Positions 51,157 to 61,006 of a DNA stretch of 64,000 bases are shown in pieces. The stretch is from Caprimulgus europaeus (taxonomy: Eukaryota > Chordata > Aves > Caprimulgiformes > Caprimulgidae): positions 45,251,515 to 45,315,514 of the forward strand of contig OU015528.1 of NCBI GenBank assembly GCA_907165065.1. The letters run 5' to 3'. The number at the start of each line of letters is the position of its first letter. The first letter of the stretch is position 1. The notes under the pieces were generated by a model. The model was not told the DNA's origin. It saw only the letters and a list, made by a program, of their open reading frames with translations, and ran no database searches. The position numbers and the translations under genes are program-made.

Positions 51157-51853
51157 TGTGTTGGTTTGCAAGCACGATCTTTTTAGCAAGCACAGAATTA
51201 TTTCTTTTAAATTGCTGGCCCAGCTGAGAGATTTAAGCGGCACTTAGGGGAACTTGTATGAAACTATCAACTACCAGTCTGAATAATTCTGAATTATTGC
51301 AATGGGGATGTATCAGTTCTTTTTTTATCCTGCCTTTATGAGTTTTCTGCTATATATTATGCACTTTACAAATGTGATCAGTTGGGCATATGTTGTTTGA
51401 AGAGGGGATCACTCTTCCTCTGGACCAGTGAAAGAAAAAGCTCAGGTGAGTGACATTTCTGAAGACCACAGGGCCTGGCTGGCACAGGGGCACCACGTGG
51501 AGCTGCTGTCTGCAGCACCTGTGCAGAAATTGAGCCTGTGGTTAGGGGCAGAGAGGCAAAACTCATGGGGGGTGGGCACAAGTCCCTTAGGACCTGAGAA
51601 GACTTTGCATTTGGTGCTGTTAAGAAAGCTATGGAGTGAAACCAGGGACCTGCCTGGAAAGACACAGTGGGTGAAGAAGAACTGTATATAAACCTTTTAG
51701 TTTTATATTCTGTCTACTTTGCCACATATTTAAAAAGTAAACTATTCAAGTCATGTTCTAATAAAGTTTGACTTTTCTTTCCACTAATCAAAAGCCCTCT
51801 GTCTTCTTGTGGAGCTCGCTATAAAAAGACAATACTGGCACGTTCACTCCACA
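51157..51853 (+). mobile_element. Possible solo LTR (unclassified)
   Basis: The block starts TGTGTTGGTTTGCA, like bird ERVL LTR starts, and could end CACTCCACA. It holds a GC-richer middle (51420-51680), TATATAAA at about 51687-51694, and ATAAAG within TAATAAAGTTTGAC at about 51760, the order expected of U3, R and U5. The five flanking bases are ACACT on the left and GCGCT on the right. They match at three of five positions and differ by two transitions, so a target duplication is possible but not proven. The AT-rich segment 51200-51400 does not look like an LTR to me, which lowers confidence. Confidence 0.35.
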
Positions 51854-52394
51854 GCGCTGTTTGTTTCAAGATCCTGCCCCAATGGTAAATCCAGAATACC
51901 ATTAAATGAGTTCAGAGTTTCCTACCTAAGATCACAAGCATTGTGATAGGCAACCTTTCCATGATTTTTGCAGTTGAGATTTATTTTCTGAATTTAAAGG
52001 AAAATAGATGCACACATACTTTTTCCACCCTCCCTCCACCCTCTGGAAAAAATTAAACAGATCCACATCCCGAAGACTGAACAGACCTCCTAATTATTCA
52101 TTTAGGACAAAGGAAGAATAGGTGTCATTCAGTATTACTGAGAATGATGTATGCAATAGTTCAGGACATTTCAATTGCATAAAATGTAATCTTATAAAGA
52201 TCTAATTTGGAATTTGTGAAGTAAGTGGAAGCAATGGCCTTTGATCTCAAGATTTTCCAAGATTATAATTTCTAAAAGCAGTCCTGTGCATACTTGTTGG
52301 TACTTCAGTCATAGAGGTAGAGCTTTACAGGCATGCTTTCAAAAGCTGGATATTAGCACAGACTGACATCTCCAAAGTCAAACTTTCATCCTTT
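51854..52394. other. ANKS1B: AT-rich intron, nothing recognised
   Basis: Short unique-looking stretch between the candidate LTR and the 3' end of the CR1. Confidence 0.5.
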
Positions 52395-52479
52395 ATAGAA
52401 TCATAGAATGGTTTGGGTTCAAAGGGACCTTAAAGATCACCTAGTTCTAAATCCCTGCCACAAGCAGGGACATCTTCCA

Positions 52480-55250
52480 CTAGACCAGGTTGCTCAAAGC
52501 CTCATCCAACCTGGCTTTGAAAAATTTCAGGGAGGGGGCATCCACAACTTCTCTGGGCAACCTGTTCCAGTGTCTCACCACCCTCACAGTGAAGAATTTC
52601 TTCCTAACATCTAAACTAAACCTACCCTCTTCCAGTTTAAAGCCATTTCCCCTTGTTCTATCATTAACTGCCCTTGTAAAAAGTCCCTCCCCAGCCTTCC
52701 TGCAAGCCTCCTTCAGGAGGTGGAAGGCCACTATGAGATCTCCCCAGAGCCTTCTCTTCTCCAGGCTGAAGAGCCCCAACTCTCTCAGCCTGTCATTATA
52801 GGAGAGGTGCTCCAGCCCTCTGATCATCCTCGTGGCCTCCTCTAGACTCTTTCTAACAGATCTATGTCTTTCTTGTGTTGGGGGCTCCAGAACTGGACAC
52901 AGTACTCCAGGTGGGGCCTCATGAGAGTGGAGTAGAGGGGAAGAATCACCTCCCTCAACCTGCTGGCCATACTTCTCTTGATGCAGCCCAGGATATGGTT
53001 GGCCTTCTGGGCTGCAAGTGCACATTGCTGGATAATGCTGAGCTTCTCATCCACCACCACTCACAAGTCCTTCTCTTCAGGGCTGGTCTCAATCCACTCA
53101 TCGTGCAGCCTGTATTTTTGTTTGGGATTGCCCTGACCCAGGTGCATTTGGCCTTGTTGAATTTCATGAGGTTAGCACAGGCCCACCTCTCAAGCCTGTC
53201 AAGGTCCCTCTGGATGGCATCCCAGCCCTCCAGCGTGTCAACCACACCACACAGCTTGGTGTTGACAGCAAACTTGCTCAGGGTGCACTCTATCCCAGTG
53301 TCCATGTCTCTGACAAAGATGTTAAAGAGCACTGGCCCCAGCACTAACCCCTGAGGGGCACCACTAGTCACTGGTCTCCACTCGGTCATCAAGCTGTTGA
53401 CCACAACTCTTTGAGTGTGACCACCCAGCCAGTTCCTTATCCACCAAGTGGTCCATCCATCAAACCCACGTTTCCAATTCAGAGATAAGGATGCCATGCG
53501 GGATGGTGTCAAATGCTTTGCACAAGTCCAGGTAGATGGCATCAGTTGCTTTAGCCTTATCCACCATTGCTGTAACCCTATCATAAAGGGCCACCAGGTT
53601 GGTCAGGCACGGTTTTCCCTTGGTGAAGCCATGCTGGCTGTTACCAATCACCTTCTCATTTTTCATGTACCTGAGCATATTTTCTAGGAGTATCTGCTCC
53701 ATGATCTTGCCTGGCACTGAGGTGAGACTGACTGCCCTGTAGTTCCCCAGATCTTCCTTATTTCCCTTTTTAAAAATGGGGGTTATGTTCCCCTTTTTCC
53801 AGTCTGCAGAAACTTCACCAGACTGCCAGGACTTCTCAAATATGATGGATAGTGGCTTTGCAACTTCATCCACCAGCTCCCTCTGGACCTGTGGATGCAT
53901 CCCATCAGGTCCCATGGACTTGTGCACCTTCAGGTTCCTTAGGTGCTCCCAAACCTGATCTTCTCCTACAGTGGGCAGCTTTTCGTCCTCCCAGACCCTT
54001 CCTTTGCTTTCGAGGACTTGGGCAGTGTGGCACGAGTCCTTGCCGGTGAAGACTGAGGCAAAAAAGTCATCGAGCACCTCAGCCTTCTCAATGTCCTGGG
54101 TGACCAGGTCTCCCATTGCCTTCCAGAGAGCATCCACATTTTCCCCAGTTTTCCTTTTCTCCCGACATGCCTGTAGAAGCTTTTTTTTTTTGTTGCCCTT
54201 GACTTGTCTGGCCAGATTTATTTCTGTCAGGGCCTTAGTTTTCCTAACCCGATACCTGTCCACTTGGGCAATTTCTCTGTATTCCTCCTAGGCTACTTGT
54301 CCTTTCTTTCACCCTCTGTAGGATTCCTTTTTTAGCTTAAGTTTGTTCAGGAGCTTCCTGTCCATCCATGCAGGCCTCCTGCTGTTTTTGCCTGCCTTCT
54401 TCTTTGTTGGGATGCATCACTCCTGGGCTTGGAGGAGGAGATCTTTGAGTATAGGAGAGCTGTCCTGAGCCCCTCTTCCCTCCAGGAATTTATACCATGG
54501 TACTTGACCAAGCAGATCCCTGAAGAGGTCAAAGTCTGCTTTCCTGAAATCCAGGTTGGTGAGCTTACAGTGCGCCTTTCTCACTGCCCTAAGGATCTTG
54601 AATTCCACCGTTTCATGGTCACTGCAGCCAAGGCTGCCTGAGAGCTTCACATTCTCCACCAGCCCCTCCTTGTTGGTGAGAACAAGGTCCAGCATGGCAC
54701 CTCTCCTCATCAGTTCCTCGACCACCTGGAGGAGGAAGTTGTCATCCACAGATTCCAGGAACTTCCTGGATTGTTTGTGCCCTGCTGTGTTGTCCTTCCA
54801 ACAGATATTGGGGTGGTTGAAGTCCCCCGTGAGGACCAGGCCTTGTGAATGTGAGGCTGCTCTTATCTGCCTATAAAGGGCCTCATCTGCTTGGTCTCCC
54901 TGGTCTGGTAACCTGTAGGAGACCCCCCACTGTAACATCACCTTTCCCTGCCTTCCCCTTAAATCCTGATCCATAAGCTCTTGGTTAGCTCCTCATCCAT
55001 CCCCAGGTGCAGCTTCATACACTCCAGCTGATTGTTGACGTAGAGGCCAACACCCCCTCCTTGTCTCACCTGCCTGTCCTTCCTGAAGAGCCTGTATCCT
55101 TCCACTCCAATGCTCCAGTCATGGGAGCCATCCCACCACATCTCCATGATGCCAATCAGGTCACATTACTGCAGGCGTGCACACATCTCCGGCTACTCTT
55201 GTTTATTCCCCATGCTATGTGCATTAGCATAGAGGCATTTAAGTTGGGCC
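52480..55250 (-). pseudogene. CR1 ORF2 pseudogene (endonuclease-reverse transcriptase)
   Basis: In an intact CR1, ORF2 encodes an APE-type endonuclease and a reverse transcriptase that copies the element's RNA at a nicked site. Here the order is kept. An endonuclease N-terminus reads LKCLYANAHSMGNKQE near 55245-55200, then MWWDGSHDWS near 55140. The endonuclease body contains LVLTGDFNHPNICWKDN and LGCSDHETVEF (54974-54417). The reverse transcriptase contains [28 protein letters not shown], and [16 protein letters not shown] (54263-53460), then [20 protein letters not shown] (53584 onward). The thumb and C-terminal part ends ...[19 protein letters not shown], with the stop at 52480-52482. Premature stops occur after GNKQE, before CDLIG, after LLLQAQE and in the following linker. 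The frame shifts near 54965, 53480, about 53100 and 52855. The catalytic FADD box reads FAVN (53261-53266), so even a frame-corrected enzyme would lack both active-site aspartates. Confidence 0.9.
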
Positions 55251-55359
55251 CTCAGTAAAGTTCACTTACTGGCTGGAGCAGCTGGAATCCCACTGTGGTG
55301 CTCTTCAGGCATGTACCTCCCAGAGTTACTACCAGTTATGTCCCCTTCCCCCTTCCAAT

Positions 55360-55434
55360 CTAGTTTAAAGCTCTATCAATGAGCCCTACTAATTTTTGCT
55401 CCATCTTTGCTGGATCCTGAGTAGCTGCCAGTTT
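55360..55434 (-). pseudogene. Probable C-terminal remnant of CR1 ORF1
   Basis: On the minus strand, upstream of the ORF2 relic, a short frame reads LAATQDPAKMEQKLVGLIDR-ALN and then a TAG stop at 55362-55360, followed by a spacer of about 110 bp before ORF2. An ORF1 end is expected at this place in CR1. An apparent frameshift separates it from PEWDKKLK-like sequence a little further out. The assignment rests mainly on position and coding appearance. Confidence 0.5.
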
Positions 55435-55490
55435 TACTTTAGATAACATGCTATCAACTGCACCTTTAGCTTTTTATCCCACTCAGGGGT

Positions 55491-58400
55491 TGACCTAGTG
55501 GTGAGCTTTTTGACCCAGCAGTACTATGATTTGATGCTACAGTACTATTTAAAAATAATCTACTTTGCATTAATTTGCTTTGCAGAATACTCTGGCTACA
55601 CACTATCCAGCTTTCTTTTTGCAGGAAAGTAACCAGATCAGCACCAGTCATGCATCAAATGCATTTCAACCCTAACAGACACACAAAGACCTGAATCAAG
55701 TGATTGACAGTCTTACTACCTTTGATGGGAGAAAACATGCATGCACACATGGACCAAATGGTGGAGGTATACCTTAGTATTTGCTGTCAGTTGTCTTTAA
55801 CTCTTCATGACTCATATAATTTCCTTCCTTGATGATTTTCTGATTTAATTGCCTCACTTTATGTTGCCTAGCTCAGAACTGTTCCCTTCAGTGGCCTTTA
55901 TGGAGCTCATGAACACATGAAGCATGACGGTTTGTGGCAGAACAGCCACACCAGAAAATACTCCCAGAAAGCAATTGTCCCTATCTTCTTTCTCAGACGA
56001 AAGGATGTGCAGAAAGTCCAAGTGAGCTCATTCATGTTGTCATTCTAGTCTAGTTGCCACAGAAAGAGAATAGCGCTTCCTCTCTTACAGCATATTTCCG
56101 TGCCTGCCGACTATTCTGAGTAGGCAGTAGGCTTTGCAGAGTAAACCACAAATAAAAAAGTATAAAAGAAGAGAGGGAAGTAAGCTTAGGGTTAGTGACA
56201 TGCTACTGTTGATGATACAGATAAATGTCAGCATGTTGTATCTAGAATGGCTCACTGATAGGCTCAGTTAAGAAGGAAAATGTTTGTGAGACTGCTTTCA
56301 TCTGGCAGTTTTGAAGGACAGCTGGCCTATGGGACCAGTCTAAAGCTAATCTCAAGTAAACACTATACTGAACTATAGCATGGATGTATCTAACTGCCTT
56401 GTGTTATTGATCCATTCCTGTCGTGCTGCATTGATTAAATCATGTAGACTACCCCTTTGTGTTTCAGAGTTGAAAAGTTTATGTGTTATGCTGGATTCCA
56501 ACACTGTTTTCTTTCTTTATGGTTAAAGGTCTTATAGGCAGTGCAGTGAGCAGGTGAGTGGCCTCCTTCCAAATAAGGGGAGTAACTCGCAGAGGCATCA
56601 GAAGAAGGAAAAACAGTAGGGTAGAAAGCACTTCCTTTGAATTCTGTTTTTCATCTTCACTTCCAGCAGACTCCCAGAACCAAGGACTCATAGCCAGAAA
56701 GGGCCATAAACATTATGATATCCACTTTGCAGCATCTCCTAGTTTGGACATTGTCTTTAGGAATGGAAGTTGGAATTATCTACCTATTAGGTGTGCTGAA
56801 TTGGAGAGAATTAAACCCCAGGATTCAAAACAACTTGCTAAGATCTGGGATGTCTAGGCCAATAGCAATATAGCAACAGCAGATGTACGATGTGGTCTTT
56901 CAGTGTAACATACACAGTGTAGTTAATGTGCACATGCACAGTAGTTCTGTTTTCCTAATGCCAGACTTACTGTGCTTGCACAGAAGTGTTACATATGAGT
57001 AATAGATCCAGTATTTTTTGGAAGCACAGCTTTACTGCTCATATAACACTACTCACAGAGAGCACATGCTCATAGCCTGCTCATATCCTACTTCTCGTCT
57101 GGCTCTGCAAAGCACACAGGAAAGAGGCTGGCTGCCTGCACACTGCTGCTACAAGATTCCCAAACTTGATTTGCACTGAGACCTCTCCATGCAGGAAGGG
57201 ACAAGCTGTATACTTTAAGAATAGCTCTGAAGCCAGGAGAAAGTTGCTTTCAGCTAACTTCTCTCTTCCATCTGTCAAATGAGAGAATGTGTCCCCATTA
57301 TGCATTGGGAGAAGCCATACACTGAGCATCCCACACGAATACAATCCTTTTTCTTATCTAAGTTCTCAGATAAGCTAGGATAATTCTTATTTTCAAGAAC
57401 ATTTTAGCATTAGGGGAAGCCATTGACAAGTCACTTGCACATAGGTTTTGGATGCTGTAATAATTTGACAATGCTCCTTAGGTTTCCTATGTCACTTAAC
57501 GTGTAGCCAAAATATTACGTCATGACTGCTATTATTTTCTTAGTCAATTAAGCATATCCTACACACAATCCTTTTCTCAGTATTATTTTTTTCTTAGGTC
57601 CTTGTGCATGAAACTTCAGTATGTTTTTAGACACTGTCTCTACCATTGACATGTCTGAACTTCCTTTTAATAGAACATATAAAATCCTTCTCCAAACATT
57701 TATTTATTTCATTCTTTTCACACAAAAAAAATCTTAAATACAATATCAAACATCGCTATGAAATTTGCTCTGACTGATATCATGCAGAAAATACTTCCAT
57801 TTCAAGAATTAACTTTACAAATGATGTTTCTACTGGAGTGTCTTAACCTTATCTAATAATAATAACCCACAAAGTGCTTTAGTTAATATTAATGTGAAAC
57901 TTGAATAACTTAAATTACATCCGTATGAAATGAGAATTTGGTCTACTAGCTCTAATCCAACAAAGGGTATTTTTAAAAACAGAAATGTAACTGAAAGATT
58001 TAATCTCTGCCTATTTCTACAAACATACCAGTTTACCCTCTTTTGAAATGTTATCCTCAAAAACAAAATCATCAGGAAAAAACCATTTTGAGAAATCTGG
58101 GTAAGCATACTTTTTTATATTGGTTAAACACTGTATAAGAAACTACAATGATTAATTAATCTATATTTGTCCAGATATGTAGGGTTTTTTTCTATTTAAA
58201 ACTACTGCAAGCTCTATAATGTGGTTTCTAAACAGGCTACTGGTATTTGAAATATAGAAATTCATCACTCTTCAGGAAGCCAGCAATTACGAGTGAAAAC
58301 AGACAGCCTTTCTTTTCAGACACTAAATGCCTGTTGCATTTTCAGGCTGCAGAGAAGAATATTGATGAGAATTACAAAAAGAGCTTTAAAAATAGAGTAT

Positions 58401-60877
58401 TTTAAAATCTTGACAATAGGTTTGTTGTTTGATTTTTACCCTCTAAGCTTATTCAATATTGCATGAGTATATGGCTTTAAGGAAGTGTTCCATAGATTTT
58501 TTTTTTTAAAGCACTTCCACCTCAAAATCTGAGTTTAAAACTATCACAAGAGAGGAAACATTAATAGTAAAACTAAAAATAACATCATCAGCAATGTTAC
58601 TAAGTACTAAAACACAAGGAGTCATCGAGTTTTAAATTAAATGAGGAACAGAAAAGAGGTACATGTTCAAAACAAACTAAAAGAATTTTCATCTAATGAG
58701 ATTCAAATTAGTGAGACTCCAGTTATGGTTTGAGATCCTACAATATTTAGATGGTATGCACTATTCTGAATGCTTCATGACAGAGCTGACTTCATCAACA
58801 AACAAATAGATATACAAAAATGTTTCATGGTTCCTTGCAGGATGTGAAATTTCTTTAGATCTTTAGCAAGCTGTTGTGAATACAGCAAGGTCGGGTTACA
58901 TTAGATAAAACTTATTGTGAACCCAATTTTGGGGCCACACAACTATACTGACAGCTGTGCCTTCAAGAGAACTTGGTTTTGAATAGGAAATTATGTATTT
59001 TTACTATGTGAACTCTCTTGCATTGCTGTCGTTTAAGCATTTAAGCAAAAAAAAAAAGTGATGCACAGCTTCAGCTTTCAACTGTCTTTGTTTTCGTGTA
59101 ACATTCTTCAAAGATATATTAATAATGTGGTCTTTAAGGACTGTTTTTTCTAGCTCAACAGGGAAGCTGCAAAAGGCTACCTCACTGTTATTCAGCCCAT
59201 GCTTCAAGCTGTTCTGTGTTAATTATCTTTGGTTAAGAAGATGTTGATTCTTCCAAGTAACAGCATAATTTCTTCTCAACTTGTTTCAGGAGTATCTCTA
59301 GATCTTTATTTCATCCCCCTTTCTCATATTAAGCATATTTTAAAAAGACCTCAGTTGGAGTTTTATGACAGAATGTGTTCTCAGCATGAGTATACTTTCC
59401 AAAAGCAGACATTAACAATGTTCTCACAAACTCCAGTTAGTGAGAGCAGACAGCATTAAAGTTATGATATACTAACAATCCATCCATTCAGTAATTTTGA
59501 AAAATGTAAACAAGAATACAAGAAAGCTGTTCTAAGAAGTATGAAAAACAGAAAAAAATAGTTCATCAGATAACAGCAGGGATTAAGATTATAAAATTTT
59601 CTTTGAATTATAGAATTGCTGAAAAATTAATAAATTCATAGTTAAACCTTAAATATCTATTGTAATTCATCGAATGCTACTTTTATATACCCTACTACTT
59701 GTACCACTTACGTCACTTGTCTAATATGGTATGTGGAATATTATTGTCTTTAATAATCTTTGGAGTTTCAGTGTACAAACTCATATTGTAGTACACATGG
59801 ATTGACTAACACATCCAGATGCAGAAATTGTCACAAATTCTAATTTTTTCCATACAAAAGAAATTCTTGTTCTCTTTTACATGTGACCCATCCAGTAAGC
59901 CATGATGCATCAAAAACACTCTTTGAGCAATGTCAGCCTCATGCTCTAGACTGAAAAGTCCTTAATAACTTTTCTCGTTCTCCAGTATTACCAAACTGCA
60001 AACAGATTAATCTCTATTTACCTCAATTATTTTACATATGCTGCTCCCAGAACACTCCATGCACTTTACACAAGGTTTTATTCCTGCCGTAGTATCTTGC
60101 GCTAAGTATCCGCTTCACATGTGGCAGCCTTCTGAGACTTACTGGTGTCTACTTCTCATTCATTCTCCTTATATAGCTTTCCAAAATCCAATAGTAACTT
60201 TTCATGCTAGGCCCACTACCTCTCTTGTTCGGAATGCTAGTAGAATCCTCACTGATATATTCTGATATGCAAAATACAAGAACAATCCCTTCTATTACTG
60301 ATTCAAAAACCTACAGTTTAAATCAGCTAGCACCAAAAATGATTGGAAAAATGACTACCAGTCATTCTGTCCACAGCTGAGGAGCAAAATTCATGTACAC
60401 AGCAGTAAATCAAATATGAAGCCTGCAGGAAGTCTCCACATCTTACATGAAAGGCAGGTATTAGGAAAACAATGTTTCATCCAAGGCTTTTAAGAATATA
60501 TATATAAGGGGCAAAGTATTTCCAGGCCAACTGTTATGTAAAGACAAACATCTGGGATTCATTGACAGCCTTATTTACACCTATTTAATGACAGTCTGTA
60601 AACAGAAAACCCCAAAATAATTAAAATAAAATCTAAACAACTGTCACTTCAAATTACAGATTCTACTCTCCTTTGCTTTGTTTGTCAATTGCATCTATGC
60701 AAAGTGGGTCCAGTGCAATGACATTATGTTATGCAACATTTGCATATGTCTACATGTCTACAAAAACAGTAGAGAGTTATGTTTATCTCCATTCAAAAAA
60801 GTGTTTTAAGTGTCTTAAATAACATGAAAGCTGTATATGTTAGTTCCCTTGGATCCTTGCTTGGATAATAATAGAAA
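55491..60877. other. ANKS1B: AT-rich intron, nothing firmly recognised
   Basis: Between the CR1 5' edge and the SAM1 exon donor. A stretch near 56680-56760 (GACTCATAGCCAGAAAGGGC, then CATAAACATTATGATATCCA) weakly resembles the antisense 3' end of old CR1-type elements but is too short to call. There is a T run at about 58497-58507. No other exon seen. Confidence 0.5.
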
Positions 60878-60883
60878 CTATAC
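60878..60883 (-). other. ANKS1B: Splice donor of ANKS1B SAM1 C-terminal exon
   Basis: On the minus strand CCCAAAG is followed by GTATAG. It has the obligatory GT and a match at the exon side (AAG), but it is weaker than the consensus GTRAGT. The frame is left in phase 0. Confidence 0.85.
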
Positions 60884-60982
60884 CTTTGGGAGAAGCTGGA
60901 TTGCTTGGAGTATTCTCTGTCTGTGTCCAGAGTTAAGGATTCCTATTTCCAAGAGATCCTGGTCCTCCATTACATTGCTTCC
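60884..60982 (-). CDS. ANKS1B: ANKS1B coding exon: C-terminal half of SAM domain 1
   Basis: A 99-bp exon (33 codons, phase 0 at both ends) lies between TTTTTAG and GTATAG on the minus strand. It translates [20 protein letters not shown] followed by [13 protein letters not shown]. This is the second half of a SAM domain: the [11 protein letters not shown] segment and the long C-terminal helix [13 protein letters not shown]. It matches what I know of ANKS1B SAM1 essentially residue for residue. The preceding exon, with SAM1 helices 1-2, should end ...NVQFM. I did not find it within the 3 kb of sequence available upstream. Joined to the exon at 46568-46720 the reading frame stays open. SAM domains in this protein mediate protein-protein contacts, and the tandem has been linked to synapse-to-nucleus signalling. 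The 33-codon length makes it too short for ordinary ORF listing. Confidence 0.95.
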
Positions 60983-61006
60983 CTAAAAATGAAAAAAAAT
61001 GGTACA
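60983..61006 (-). other. ANKS1B: Splice acceptor of ANKS1B SAM1 C-terminal exon
   Basis: On the minus strand the intron ends ACCATTTTTTTTCATTTTTAG directly before GGAAGC. It has a strong T-rich tract and AG at 60984-60983. Confidence 0.88.

Larger units (their letters stand above)
52395..55490 (-). mobile_element. Near-complete but inactive avian CR1 LINE
   Basis: The plus strand begins ATAGAATCATAGAATGGTTT and GGGTTCAAAGGGACCTTAAA, the reverse complement of the avian CR1 3' end, so the element reads on the minus strand. In element order from the right, it holds a probable ORF1 C-terminus with stop (55360-55434), a short spacer, then an ORF2 relic with endonuclease and reverse transcriptase (55250 to 52480), and an 85-bp 3' untranslated tail. 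Most genomic CR1 copies are cut to the last few hundred bases, so about 3.1 kb is unusually long. The 5' edge is not sharp. Coding-like sequence (PEWDKKLK) reaches about 55490, and beyond it I see nothing like CR1. The element lies in the same orientation as ANKS1B. Confidence 0.93.
46721..60883 (-). other. ANKS1B: ANKS1B intron between SAM1 and SAM2 exons
   Basis: This 14,163-bp intron lies between two phase-0 exons whose joined translation runs ...QAIQLLPK then MKQIGHDGYN..., as expected for the SAM1-linker-SAM2 tandem. It starts GTATAG and ends TTTTTCAG. It has been invaded by a CR1 LINE of about 3 kb in the gene's own orientation and perhaps by a solo LTR. Confidence 0.9.

Noticed and set aside
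52875-53354. 159-codon plus-strand open frame
   Set aside because: It is the antisense of CR1 ORF2, where codon bias of the real frame leaves the opposite strand open.
53776-54876. Plus-strand frames of 60-106 codons
   Set aside because: All are antisense shadows of the CR1 endonuclease and reverse-transcriptase relic.
56680-56760. Possible antisense 3' end of an old CR1-type repeat
   Set aside because: Only about 40 bases resemble the motif, with no adjoining element sequence.
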